A stretch of 64,000 nt of DNA from Pictodentalium vernedei. Lineage: Eukaryota > Mollusca > Scaphopoda > Dentaliida > Dentaliidae. The notes beneath the pieces are model-generated. The model worked only from the letters and a program-made list of their open reading frames with translations, did no database searches and was not told the origin of the DNA. The stretch is from NCBI GenBank assembly GCA_031216915.1, contig CM062297.1:362899704-362963703 (forward strand). The letters are read 5' to 3'. This document shows positions 42,690-53,429 of this stretch, in pieces; position 1 is the stretch's first letter, and each line of letters starts with the position of its first letter. A program made the translations under genes and the position numbers.

Positions 42690-43345
42690 TCAATCGCTGC
42701 ACTTGAGTTCTATCATCTTACTGAATTCCTCCCTGGCCTCTTTCCTCCCCTTTTCCACGAGAGAATCCTTCATCTCTTCCTTGATGATCTGACGAGTCTT
42801 GATTATCACGGCTTCTTTCATGGCTTCGTATTTCGTTTTCTCACCCAATATCGCGAAGTATTCTCCATCCGATATCCTACCGTCTTTCAACGCCATCGAG
42901 ATCATTTCGGATATCGTGTCGATCTTGGAGTCGGCCAAGATGCGAATCTTGTCGTGTTTCCTCGCCTTCAGATATAATTTCCTGCTCAAAAAGTTTCCGA
43001 GCGTGCTAAACAATCCGGCGCCACTCCTTCTATGGTCAACACGATCGGAATGCCGACCACGGTCGACAACAATCCAATGCTGGCCACGTATAAACCCATG
43101 GAAATCGTGATGAGTGTCGTGTCGATCGCATTGATGAATTTCACGAAATGCGATTACTTCTTCTTGAGAGAATGATGAGAATCTCTCTCTCGAGTTAGAT
43201 ACTTTCGGATTCTACTGATTTGATCAATGCGATACCTCTCTCCTCTTTCTTTTTCTTCTAGCGACGGTGCCGTTGGCAAAACGCTGATCAGATTCTTATC
43301 CTCATCGTCCACTAACGTCGGATACAATTTATTTCTGGTTCTCAT
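42690..43345 (-). pseudogene. Membrane protein with two hydrophobic segments (inner)
   Basis: Starts MRTRNKLYPTL, with a Pro/Glu-rich N-terminus (LPTAPSLEEKERGERY). Two hydrophobic segments follow in the middle, then LFSTLGNFLSRKLYLKARKH, SEMISMALKDGRISDGEYF and a coiled-coil-like charged end. The outer copy (53430) is complete. Found beside capsid genes in many Polintons; function unknown. Broken. Confidence 0.65.
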
Positions 43346-43441
43346 TTTTGTGGGTTTTTTTTCTTTCTAATATTAGATAAAAAATGTATGTGTGTATTTA
43401 TTTATTTTCTATCCTCCCTTATTTTATATCAACAAGAAAAC

Positions 43442-43816
43442 TTAGACGTATGCTTCATTGAACAATAATTTCATGATGCTTCCCTTGTCTTCTAAAGTCA
43501 GACTTTTACGTGCCAATTTCAGTTCTTCCGAAACTGTGGGCTTGCTTTGATCCTTACAGAAGAGTAATCTCTTCCAAAACGCGATCACTTCGTCGATTTG
43601 AATGCGTTCGAAAGCTGGTTCGAAATACTTGACGACTATATCTTCCCTTTCCATCGACAGACACGAATGATTTTCGTGATCAAAGTCTAGGTGATCCCGA
43701 CATCCGACGCATCGTTCTAACAAGAGGCGACCTCATTGTTCGTTCACGCAGAATGCGTAGGCTATCATCAGCATTTTTAAAAGAAACCTTGCTCTAATAG
43801 TCTGGGAAGCGCACAT
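43442..43816 (-). pseudogene. Small Cys/His protein next to the right TIR (inner)
   Basis: ASQTIRARFLLKML, LLERCVGCRDHLDFDHENHS (C-x2-C with His pairs and a further Cys), MEREDIVVKYFEPAFERIQI. The pattern suggests a zinc-binding fold. Commonly the last gene before the TIR in this family; function unknown. Broken. Confidence 0.6.
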
Positions 43817-43931
43817 GATTTACTTATTTTTATTATCTATTCAATTTGATATATTTATTTTTTAAATAACTGTTTATTTATATATTTTTTTTCTCTCCTA
43901 TATATATCAATCACTTTATTTCCTCGGGAAA

Positions 43932-44412
43932 CGTGACAGTGGGTTTGCCAGTTCCAAATCACCTCTTTTCCGTGTACCGTACATGATTCGATTTCTGATG
44001 TAAAATCCGCAAATGGATTTCCGTGTATGCCTCCATAGGGATTCAGTGTAAAAATCGTGTACAGACACGGATGATTTAGAATCAGCAAGATGATGATTTA
44101 GAAACGGCAACTCGTTTTTTGCTCGCAATTTAACACTGAATCCTATGGGGGAAACCCATTTGCCGATTCCAAATCAGACGATACACCTCTTTTTCCTTAA
44201 AATTTCTTGCGTTTTTTTCACTCTTGAGTGATTTGTATATAGAATCCAGTGATTTTGAATCGTCAAAGCCGATTCCAAATCACCCTAAAAAACGTTAAAA
44301 TCGTGTACCTGTACACGATTTTAACACTAAATCCTATGGGGTGTACATCAATGTACGTGTACATGTACAGTACATGTACAAAGTGATACCGAATCGGCCT
44401 TTACCACCTACT
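43932..44412. repeat. Inner Polinton TIR, right
   Basis: Inverted match of 20380-20861 and 26406-26889, ending ACCTACT. Confidence 0.92.
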
Positions 44413-44418
44413 CGTGTT
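44413..44418. other. Target site duplication CGTGTT, right (inner element)
   Basis: Follows the inner right terminus and continues into GTTGTAATC, which completes the outer small minus gene. Confidence 0.85.
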
Positions 44419-44505
44419 GTTGTAATCTATAGATTTTAAAACCGAATTTCTTACACGTCTCGACTCATTTCAATTTCAATTCGCATTTTTTAGGTGTTGT
44501 CATGA
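44413..44505 (-). pseudogene. Small minus-strand protein, upstream part (outer)
   Basis: Matches 32428-32517 of the inner element (TGTAATCTATAGATTTTA... TTCGCATTTTTTAGGTGTTG). It is the part of the outer gene separated from 20030-20373 by the nested insertion. Confidence 0.75.
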
Positions 44506-44810
44506 TCGATTATTTGGTTTTGTGTTTTATGAATTCTTGCAAATAATGTATATTTTAAATTTTGTATTTTAATAATTTGTTTAAAAAGTTTTTTGTTTTT
44601 TTTGCTCCTTATATATATATAAAAAAAAGTTTTTTAATTTTAATTTTCTTTAATATGAAATTTTTTTTTTTGTAAAAGTTTTTTTTCTCTTTATATATAT
44701 AAATAAAAAGTTAAATTTAACATCTCAAGTTTAAATCTTTTTAACAAATTATCATTACATACAAAATTCGAAAAAAATATTTTTACAAACCCAATTTTGA
44801 GGTAAAAACA
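44506..44810. promoter_or_regulatory. AT-rich divergent promoter region (outer)
   Basis: Two TATATATA runs (about 44610-44622 and 44692-44702) lie between the small minus gene and the BIR gene. The end (44735-44793) repeats the PolB leader: CTTTTTAACAAATTAT, TACAAAATTCGAAAAA, TTTTTACAAA. Confidence 0.45.
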
Positions 44811-45257
44811 ATGATCAAGTCCGAACATCTGAATTATAGTTTAGAACGTGCAAGATTTCAAACATTTCAAAATTGGCCTTCGCATCTTGCTCAAAAACCC
44901 GAAGATTTAGCTGCTGCAGGTTTTATTTATGTAGGTAAAAGTGACAGAGTTAAATGTTTTTGTTGCAACATACATTTACTGAATTGGGAACCTCACGACA
45001 GACCTTTGATAGAACACATAAATAATACCAAAGGTCGTTGCGATTATTTGAAGAAGATCCAGACATTAGGATTGATTAAAATTGAAGACGAAGAATGGGA
45101 AAGAAATAAAAACGAGAGATTATTAAGGGGTATTTTACAATCCGGATACAGGAAGGAACAATTGTACAATACATTAAATTACACAAACAAGACATTATCT
45201 CAATTCTTGACTTTAGAAGATTTGATTCAATTCATGAAAGAAGATGAGTTATTATAA
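44811..45257 (+). CDS. IAP-like protein with one BIR domain (outer only)
   Basis: 148 residues. BIR domain at about residues 10-80: RARFQTFQNWP, LAAAGFIYVGKSDRVKCFCC, LLNWEPHDRPLIEH, then Cys. Zinc ligands are Cys49, Cys52, His69 and Cys77, with the conserved Gly37-Phe38 and Trp59-Glu60. The C-terminal ~65 residues are helical and charged. BIR proteins bind caspases or related partners and block apoptosis; baculoviruses and other large DNA viruses carry them. It lies within the outer Polinton, under a leader resembling that of PolB, and is absent from the inner element. A RING segment follows at 45282. No introns are visible in the piece. Confidence 0.88.
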   Translation: MIKSEHLNYSLERARFQTFQNWPSHLAQKPEDLAAAGFIYVGKSDRVKCFCCNIHLLNWEPHDRPLIEHINNTKGRCDYLKKIQTLGLIKIEDEEWERNKNERLLRGILQSGYRKEQLYNTLNYTNKTLSQFLTLEDLIQFMKEDELL

Positions 45258-45281
45258 TCTATTGAGAAGGAATCGGGTGAT

Positions 45282-45436
45282 ATGAACACGTGTCTGCTTT
45301 GCAAAAACAAATCTGCAAATGTTTTGTTTCTACAGTGTGCACATTTGTGCTATTGTAAGGAATGTTATTCTAGAGACGAGAAAACGTGTTCGTTTTGCAA
45401 ACAAGAAATAAAAGTGATCGTAAATTGTTTTGAATA
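45282..45436 (+). CDS. RING finger segment, IAP type (outer only)
   Basis: 51 residues from MNTCLLCKNKSANVLFLQCA. The ligand spacing C-x2-C-x11-C-x-H-x3-C-x2-C-x7-C-x2-C (Cys4, 7, 19, His21, Cys25, 28, 36, 39) is that of the C-terminal RING of IAP proteins, an E3 ubiquitin ligase module. It lies directly after the BIR gene, so the two are parts of one IAP-type locus. The fossil state leaves open how they were expressed. Confidence 0.78.
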
Positions 45437-45469
45437 AAAAACATTAAAGAAAAAATTGAATTAAAAAAA

Positions 45470-45556
45470 AATCTTTTTTATGTATATAATGAGTAAAAAA
45501 CAAAACTTTTTAACAAATTATTTTAATACAAAATTCAAAAAAAAAAATTCTTACAA
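45470..45556 (+). promoter_or_regulatory. Leader/promoter candidate of SAP-PolB (outer)
   Basis: CTTTTTAACAAATTATTTTA, ATACAAAATTC, TTCTTACAAATGG; matches 33455-33544 of the inner element. Confidence 0.45.
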
Positions 45557-48500
45557 ATGGAGCAAACAGATAAAAAAAATGAAAAATTTAAATGAGAAAA
45601 CCGTACCTCAGTTAAACGAGATTTGTAAACTATTAAAAATTCCACATTTCAGAAATCATAGAACTAAATCAAAAAAAATTGAAGTCATACAGAAATATTT
45701 GCGAAATGATGGAAAGGCAAACGAAATGTCAATAGCAACGACGTCAAAAAATGCATCGGTTGTGAAAAATGAGAAGAAGAAAAAGATAGTAAAAGGAATC
45801 GAAATGCCGACGTCGAAAAAAAAACAAAAAACGTTTCGATTGTGAAAAATAAGAAGACAACTAAATGAAAAGCTGTTGAAGAACTTCAAGTTTCAAAAGA
45901 AAAGAAAAGAAAAACTAAAACGAAAACGAGTGATGCACTTCAGATTCTAGACAAACGAGATATATCGAGCGAAATTCGACAAGCAATGAACGAAGGGAAA
46001 GGAGAAGAATATTTAGCATGACTCGTCGCGGAACTATTCCAATCAAAACCCATAGAACGGGAGAGTGTGATCAAAGGCATTTTTAAAACTTTCGACGTGG
46101 TTCCCTCGTTGAAGAAAATCGATCCGAAATTGTTCATGGAACGGGTGAAGAAAAAAGTATTGGATTTGTTTCGCAAATACATGAACGTGGGACCAAAAAT
46201 TAAGATGATACTCCATTGCGTGATGAATAAAATGAACGTGAAGTCTGGCGAGAGCATCGTGAAAAATGCATATTTCAGATCTAACGCCAAACCCATATTT
46301 TGAGGTTCAGATTTATCGAACGTTTTCGAAAAGATAAAAGACAAGATGTTCACGTCTCTCGCGAATTATCAACATGAAGGTAGTAATTGGACGTTCGATG
46401 ATGTGTTGAAACTCGAAATTCATATAACTGAAAACGATTCGTTGAAAGGGTCTTCCTACATGAAATTACCATATTTCCTAGCTAAAAAGAATGCTGTGAT
46501 CAATGTGAGAAATAAAGATGATCAGTGTTTTAAATGGGCAGTCACCTCCGCTTTATACCCTGTCAAAATGAGCTCCGATAGAGTTTCTTGTTACGAGGAG
46601 ACTTCTAAAAATCTCGATTGGACCGGAGTGACTTTTCCAACAGAGGTAAAACACATCGAACGTTTCGAGGCTCAAAATCCCACCGTAGCGGTGAATGTCT
46701 TGGGATACGATGATGAAAAACGAACGATCTATCCTCTCAGACAGACTTCGTATCTCGAAAGAGAAAAGACGATTATTTTATTATTGATTTCGAATGGTGA
46801 CAATCGTCATTATTGTTGGGTTAAAAATCCCAGCCGATTACTGTCAAGACAAAATAATAAACATGAACATAAGATATGTTTATGTTGTAACTGCATGAAC
46901 GCGTTTCAGAGTGAAAAATCGTTAGCGAAACATCAGGAAGAATGCAATGAAAATCAAAATGCCCAAACCCAACACCATCGTGAAGTTTGAAAATCACAAT
47001 AGAAGGTTAAAAGTACCATTCATCGTGTATGCCGATTTCGAATGTTTCACCGCGAAAATGAGTTCCTGTCAACCCAACGCTCATCAAAGTTATGTCGAAA
47101 GATATCAAAAACACATACCTTCGGGCTATTGCATTTACGTGAAATGCGCTTTCGACTCGCAACATGACATGGGTCCCTTCACCTACATGAAACAGTGCGA
47201 AGACGACGACGTGGCCCAAAGGTTCGTGGAAGAATTAGAATCGAAAATTCAAATGTTATACGACAAATTCAAAACTCTGGCGAAAATGATCATCACGTGA
47301 GAGCAGCAGGACGAAAATAACAGAGCCACCGAATGTCACATTTGCAGGCAATCGATCGACGAGAATTTGGAGGAAAATAAGAAGGTCAGAGACCACGATC
47401 ATTACACGGGTATGTATCACTGTCCAGCTCACAGCAAGTGTAATTTAAAATATTGAGACGCCGTTTTCTATCCGGTGATATTTCACAATCTCTCGGGTTA
47501 CGACAGTCATCTGTTTTCGTGAAAAATCTCGGCACTTCCCACGAAGAATTAAATTGCATCGCGAACAGTGAAGAAAGATACATTTCCTTCACGAAATGGA
47601 AGCTCATGGAGAAAAAAAGAGTAATCGACGGAGAGATGTTGGAAGAAAAAACGAAATTCATTCGTAGAGCCATACATTTCATCGACAGTTTTAAATTCAT
47701 GTCGACTGCTCTGGAAAAATTAGTTGATAACATGAGCAGGGATAAAATTAAAATCACGAGCGAACATTTCGGAGAACGAGTAGACATCATGTTGAGGAAA
47801 GGAGTCTATCCTTATGATTACATGAATGATCTAAAGAGATTCGAAGACCCCGCACTACCTCCGAAAGAAGATTTTTATTTGAAATTATACGAATCCGACA
47901 TTTCCAACGAGAATTACGAACACGCCAAAACATGTGGAAATCATTCGATATGAAAACCATGAGAGATTATCACGATCTCTATCTGAAGACTGACGTTCTG
48001 CTCTTGGCATACATGTTCGAAAATTTTCGAGACGTCTGTCGTCGAAATTACGATCTGGATCCCGCTTGGTATTTCACCTCACCCGGTCTGGCGTGGGACG
48101 CTCTGTTGAAGACCACCGAAGTCCAATTGGAATTATTATCCGACGTGAACATGTTGCTCATGTTCGAAAGGGCTGCGAGAGGTGGTGTCTCGATGATCTC
48201 CCACAGATATTCTGAAGCTAACAATCCCTACATGAAAGAAGGTTTCGATTCGAAATGGTCGAATAAATACATACAGTATTGGGATGCTTATAATCTGTAC
48301 GGTTGGGCTATGAGTCATCCTTTACCGATTGGAAATTTCAAATGGGTGACGGAACCAGAAGAGATACAAAAATGGAGAGACTATCCTTGCATTTTAGAAG
48401 TCGATTTGAACTATCTGGAAAAATTACACGATCTACACGACGATTATCTGCTGGCTCCCGAACGAATGGAACCGAACGAAGGAGACGAGGAAAAACTCAT

Positions 48501-48595
48501 TCCCAATTTATTTAACAAACGTAACTACGTCGTCTACAGTGAGAATTTGAAACAATACGTCGATTACGGGATGAAAGTAGTCAACATACATCGCA
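45557..48595 (+). pseudogene. SAP domain and protein-primed DNA polymerase B (outer)
   Basis: Same blocks as 33545: EKTVPQLNEICKLLKIPHFR (SAP), KWAVTSALYPVKMSSDRVS, CCNCMNAFQSEKSLAKHQEE (Cys/His), VPFIVYADFECF (exonuclease motif I), DHDHYTGMYHCPAHS, RDYHDLYLKTDVLLLAYMFE, QYWDAYNLYGWAMSHPLPIG (motif A). Shorter overall than the inner region. Broken in several places. Confidence 0.9.
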
Positions 48596-48917
48596 AAGGA
48601 TTTGAAAATCAAAGATTTTATAGGCGTGTTTTCCAGAGATGCCTTGCCAAAGAGAAGACCTCGACAATCGGAATGTGGAATTTTAAATCTAGATGATTTA
48701 TCGGGTGAAGGCGTGGTTCAAGAACGGGAATTTCGACAGCTAAGGGATCTCGCCGCCGAAAGAAATAAAGAACTATTTCAACAAATCGATGGTTCATTAC
48801 AACATGGAACAAGTGAAATCACCAGATCAAGTGTTTTGTGGTCACCTGTGTCTCTATGTTCTCAAGAGATGGTCTGAAGGAGATCGGTTTCAAGACATTC
48901 TCAATGATTTACATTAG
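48596..48917 (+). pseudogene. Adenain-like cysteine protease (outer)
   Basis: Retains KRRPRQSECGILNLDDLS, the SITTFKSPDQVFCGHLC-equivalent region and the 3' end shared with 37702-38132. Broken. Confidence 0.65.
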
Positions 48918-49094
48918 AGAGAGATTTTTTTTTTTATTTATAGTATATAAAGATAAAAAAATTATTTTAAAAAATTTTAATTGAATAAAAACGAAAAATA
49001 AAAATAAAATAATTCATTTTTTAATAAACTGCGTTTTGAAATATATTTTTTTAAAAACAAAAAATCTAAAAAAAAACTCAAAAATCCCAATTTT

Positions 49095-50372
49095 GAAGTC
49101 GACGATGGTTACCACGTTGCCAACTTGGACGAATGTTACGTATGGAGATACGAACCTCGAGAGGAACCTTTGAACATGAACGATAAGAAGCTCTACAATC
49201 TTCCCGAGCTGATAGATCTCGCAGATGCTGCGACTAAAAAATACGTTGACAGGGGGAACGCCGATTTTGAACGAATCATGCTAGATAATTACGTGGATAA
49301 AACCATGACCGACGATCTCGATCTGAAATCCAAATGTTTGGTGAACATCGCAAATCCCATAGATCCCACCGATGCCACGACCAAGAAATACGCGGACAAC
49401 TCTCACGCGAGATTCAGCGAACACCTGAGAAATAGATACGTTCAGAAAACGATGCACTCAGAATTGAATGCCAATTCTAACAAGATAACGAACGTGGCCA
49501 CTCCCACGAATCCCAAGGACGTGGCGACCAAACACTACATAGATCTGGAACAGAGAAAGTCTGACAGACGAGAAATGAAATCGGATCTGAATGCAGGATT
49601 CAACAAGATATTGAATCTGTCGAAGATCGATGACATGGATGCGGACTCAACCATGGTTAACAAGGGCTACATAGATTCTGCCGTGATACGATCACAAGAA
49701 TACCTAGAATCGCAAGTGGACGATCTCTACCTGAACAAACAATCTGGCGGAACCATGGAGGGTGGTATCGACATGAACGGTAAGAATTTATTCGAACTCA
49801 GTCACGATCCCGAATTCGATTCCAGCGCAGTCAGCAGGAAGTACGTGGACGACAACTTGGTCTGGAGAAAGGGCGACATCATGGAAGGTAAACTAGACAT
49901 GGGTGGACACGCGCTCACGAATCTACCGGATCCCGTGAACATGACGGATGCCTGCACCCTGATTTCGGTGGTGGAGAAAGACAAATGTGCTAGACAATTG
50001 ATCACCGTGTGGGCCGGCACCTTAGATGAGGGAAAAGCTGAGTGGTATTTCGGAAATGGAGGTAGCAGATCAGAACATGGCCAGGTGGGATATCCCATGC
50101 CGCTGGGAGGTGAAATCCTTCGAATGAGTCTGGCTTCCTCGGATTTGAATAACAGAGCGGTCGTCAATCTCATGGTGAATGGAGTAGAGAGCGATAAGAG
50201 ATACAGAGTCGAAAAGACTGAGAATCAACACGCGAATGTTAGCACGTTCGGCACGCCTCTCAAAGTGAACGCTGGAGACAGGATTAATTTCATTACGAAA
50301 ACCAATAATCCCGAAGCCGCCACTTCTGTGGTGAGTCTACTGATCGAACTAGTTCCTTTGAACAAACAGTGA
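49095..50372 (+). CDS. Fibre protein with phage-like shaft repeats (outer)
   Basis: Open from 49125 for 415 residues. Shaft: NDKKLYNLPELIDLADAATK, KYVD; LDLKSKCLVNIANPIDP, DATTKKY; LNANSNKITNVATPTNP, ATKHY; GGIDMNGKNLFELSHDP; KLDMGGHALTNLPDPVNM, DACTLISVV. Head: GTLDEGKAEWYFGNGGSR, VGYPMPLGGEILRMSLASSD, FITKTNNPEAATSVVSLLIE. The repeat M-x-G-x-LDM-x2-x-x-NLxxP-x4-DAxxKxYVD is the one used in tail fibres. Likely the vertex spike for host binding, mounted on the penton. The N-terminal end differs from the inner copy (38285). Confidence 0.82.
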   Translation, partial: EVDDGYHVANLDECYVWRYEPREEPLNMNDKKLYNLPELIDLADAATKKYVDRGNADFERIMLDNYVDKTMTDDLDLKSKCLVNIANPIDPTDATTKKYADNSHARFSEHLRNRYVQKTMHSELNANSNKITNVATPTNPKDVATKHYIDLEQRKSDRREMKSDLNAGFNKILNLSKIDDMDADSTMVNKGYIDSAVIRSQEYLESQVDDLYLNKQSGGTMEGGIDMNGKNLFELSHDPEFDSSAVSRKYVDDNLVWRKGDIMEGKLDMGGHALTNLPDPVNMTDACTLISVVEKDKCARQLITVWAGTLDEGKAEWYFGNGGSRSEHGQVGYPMPLGGEILRMSLASSDLNNRAVVNLMVNGVESDKRYRVEKTENQHANVSTFGTPLKVNAGDRINFITKTNNPEAATSVVSLLIELVPLNKQ

Positions 50373-50429
50373 ACGTGTGGAAAATAATTAATTAAAAAAA
50401 AAATATGTGTGATTATTAAAAACAAAAAA

Positions 50430-50485
50430 AAAAGTAATGAGATTTAAAAAGATGTTCAATCTCTCTAGATCTCATTACTTTATTT
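50430..50485. terminator. Palindrome between fibre and capsid genes (outer)
   Basis: GTAATGAGATTTAAA...TAGATCTCATTAC between an A run and T runs, at the convergence of fibre and capsid genes. Confidence 0.6.
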
Positions 50486-50565
50486 ATTTTTTTTTTGTTT
50501 GTTTTAATAATTACTCATTACTTTTTTTTATTTTTGTTTTATTTTATTTTTTTCACACACGTCTC

Positions 50566-51840
50566 TCATCGAATGATCGACATCTTATTTCCTTCTGATT
50601 CGAATTGTAATTCTCTGTCCGACAGGACCAGGGTGAAGGCTTTGGTTTTTCTCGGCACGTTCCTATCGAATTGCATCTTGATCTGAATATCTAAGACGCT
50701 ACTCTTGAGTCGTTCACTCTGTTTACTGACGTCGAATACGAACATGGGATACATCGACTTGTATTCGGCGGGAGATATGTTAGGGTTGCTCATCAATTCG
50801 TCTAGACCGTTATACTTCTTTCTAAAATCAGCGGCGTCGCCGTACAGTCTGCAGAAATCGTTCTTGTCGAACGACGCGTTGTAATCGATTGCTGGATATC
50901 TCGTCGCGTTCAGAAACACTTGCATGTTTCTCAAATGGCAGTGATCGAACAGCGACGCATTCTTTTCCTGAGACCCATCCCTATCAATCTGAAACGCAAC
51001 CACGATGAAACGCGGTCTCTCGGAAGCAGATTTCACTGTCAATCTCCAATCGAAGTGATTCGTGGAGAGAGGAATGCTAGCTGTGTCGCACTGTCTCATT
51101 CTAAATCCCACGGGTAATTTACTCTTGGATTCTATGATCTTGTAGAGACGCACTTTTTCCACGATCAAAGGCTCCACGTGCAGAACAAACCATGATATCT
51201 TGTGTAGAGTTATCTTACCCGCATCGGTGGCAGTGAGTCTCACTATTGCGTTGTCGTTTCCTTTTCGAATCAACGTCAGATTGTGTTTGAATCCGTACAT
51301 GATCTTGTTGTAATCGTCCGCAAATCCGAAGATGTGTTTCAAAGGTATCCTGAATGAAAACGTTCATTTAGGTCTGGACGTCTTGACGACGTAGTCAAAT
51401 ATCGCGGCGGCGCCGGCACTAGCAGGGCCTACGGTGTCTTTCACCCACAACTGATTAAGTCCTCTGGATTTCGAAAAATCATCAGGATACGTCAAGAGTC
51501 CGAACATCATGGTGGCCTGACCGGGATGAAACACAGATTCTATCTCTTGTCCGCATAGCATGTATTTTATATTACTGAATAGATGCATGATGCCATTATT
51601 GGCTAGAGTAACCGTGTCATCGTCGGCATAGTCGCTCCCATCTTCCTTGGTGAGACGTCCCTGCACCACTATGTAACTCTCGCTAGGATGGACGAATAGA
51701 TCTTGAGTTTCGATGGTGATTCTTATCTCTCCCGCATTGTTCAAACTCGTTCCGGTCAACGGTTCGTATTCGTGAACCTCATATTCTTGAATACTTTCAT
51801 CTTTCACTATGCTTTGTGCTATATCTAGTATATTTGTCAT
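50566..51840 (-). pseudogene. Major capsid protein, double jelly-roll (outer)
   Basis: N-terminus MTNILDIAQSIVKDESIQEY, then TSLNNAGEIRITIETQDLF, RLTKEDGSDYADDDTVTLAN, LLTYPDDFSKSRGLNQLWVK, KHIFGFADDYNKIMYGFKHN, HFDWRLTVKSASERPRFIVV, EYKSMYPMFVFDVSKQSERL. Same family as 39863. It shows the true start of the protein (51838-51840), which the inner copy lacks in readable form. Broken. Confidence 0.88.
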
Positions 51841-52003
51841 TTTTAAAGGATTTTTGTTTTTTTGTTTATTAATTAGCTTGCTTTTTTTTTTATCTAAAAA
51901 TAGTTTTAATTATTTTTTTATTATTATTTTTCTCTCCTATATATATATGTGTGTAAACAAGAAAATGTTAAAGAGAGTAAATAAAAGAAATTTGTTTTCT
52001 TTA

Positions 52004-52874
52004 TCAAAACTTTGTCTTCTGTAATTGTTGTTCGTAAAACTTTCCAATGTTCTCTTCTCCATCCAAAGCTTCGATTTCGTAAGTCACTGGATCAGTGTGA
52101 AATATTTTGATTATCACGAAGATTTCCAAGGTCCATCAAGGAGTATAACCCTTTTCGAAGTGCTTCTTATAAGCGTAGATTCTCACTCGATCACCGACCG
52201 CAAATTTCGGCGTTCTAGACTTCTTCCTAATCTTAGATCTTTCAGGATATAGATTCGCGTAGACCCGTTTTTCATTTCGAGGATCGCTAGCTTACACGGG
52301 AGTCATCTTGATCGATCTGTGTCGCGTGTTGTTGTAATCTTTGACCAGACCGTTTAGAGCGTATATGTATTTCTTGGTCGAATTTGCCGTGAAGTATCTG
52401 TGCATCTTTTCCTTCATCATTTGATTCCAACGTTCCACCATGCTGGCTTTCTCTTCGTTTTCGATCGAGTAGAGGTCGACCAATCGATGAACGTGCTTGT
52501 TGTAGAATTCCTTTCCCTTATCCACCCACAATTTACTCGGTTTTCGAGAAGACGAATCGAACACGCTCTTCAGAGCCTCGGCGACGCAAGGTCCCGATTT
52601 ATTCTTCAAAGCTCTGATCCAACCGTATTTGGAAAACACGTCGATGACAGTCAATAGATATTTGACACCCTCGTTCCACCTCGAAAACGATCTCATGTCG
52701 ACCAAGTCGGCAGACCAAATATCATCCAAACCCTTCACGAACACCCTTCTCTTTCGAAATTTATGCACAGTGGGTTTGTGTAACTCCTCGGCCAATTCGC
52801 TCATCAATAATCGTTTCTTCTTCTTTTCAGATGCGCTTTTTTTTTAACGCCCCATCCGAATCGACGTTTCGCAC
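52004..52874 (-). pseudogene. Retroviral-type integrase (outer)
   Basis: LDDIWSADLVDMRSFSRWNE, YLLTVIDVFSKYGWIRALKN, KLWVDKGKEFYNKHVHRLVD, EKASMVERWNQMMKEKMHRY, and the C-terminal SH3/chromo-like region. See 41258. Broken. Confidence 0.9.
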
Positions 52875-53312
52875 CGATCAGATTGTCGACCAGCGAAGGT
52901 TCTATCTTCTCTCTCCTGGTCGGATTCGATATGCCTCTCAATTTCCCCAACATGTTTTTATCGCAGACGTCGTTGCGAGTCTTGGTGTCGGGATGATGAT
53001 CATACGCGGCCGCGTCCACCCTATTCACAGGTTTGCTCCAAGATTTTGGAGTCAGATTGGCGTTGAGTCTCTTGTTCAATTTCATTCCGGGTCCTGTGAA
53101 ACTGTGACCAGGCAGATGCACTTCGAAAGGTAGATTATTGATCATTTTATTCACGATGCCTTTACCTTTGCTCGCGTTCTTTTTTTGACGAATCGAGTCT
53201 TGATAGAACCACACACATCGCAAATTCTGCGAAGCATCTGTCTGTCGTTTTTAGTTCGTACTTCTCGAGAATTACTCGTGTTGGTAACTCTCTTACACTT
53301 TACGCAATACAT
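52846..53312 (-). pseudogene. Zinc ribbon + phospholipase A2 (outer)
   Basis: MYCVKCKRVTNTSNSREV, ICDVCGS, LPGHSFTGPGMKLNKRLNAN, PVNRVDAAAYDH, KLRGISNPTRREKIEPSLVD, RRFGWGV. See 42096. Broken. Confidence 0.76.
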
Positions 53313-53429
53313 TTTTAAGAGTTATTTAAATTAATTTCGTTTTCATTTTATATATAAATTTAATATTTTTTTTAAAAATTCTGTTCTTATTATATATATA
53401 TATTTTTTTTCAATAGCTGCTCTGGAGTT

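Larger units (their letters stand above)
26406..44412 (+). mobile_element. Inner Polinton, full length (~18.0 kb)
   Basis: Bounded by ~480 bp TIRs with terminus AGTAGGT and by CGTGTT on both sides. Carries the same gene order as the outer element, except that the variable locus holds a second copy of the small minus gene instead of BIR/RING. Sister subfamily to the outer element (leftmost gene near 90% identical by eye). All core parts are recognisable, but it is a fossil with roughly ten breaks. Its left and right TIRs differ by a few percent by eye. Confidence 0.92.

Noticed and set aside
44811-45436. Host IAP gene unrelated to the transposon
   Set aside because: It lies between parts of the outer element, under a leader matching the element's polymerase leader, and both flanks align to the inner element.
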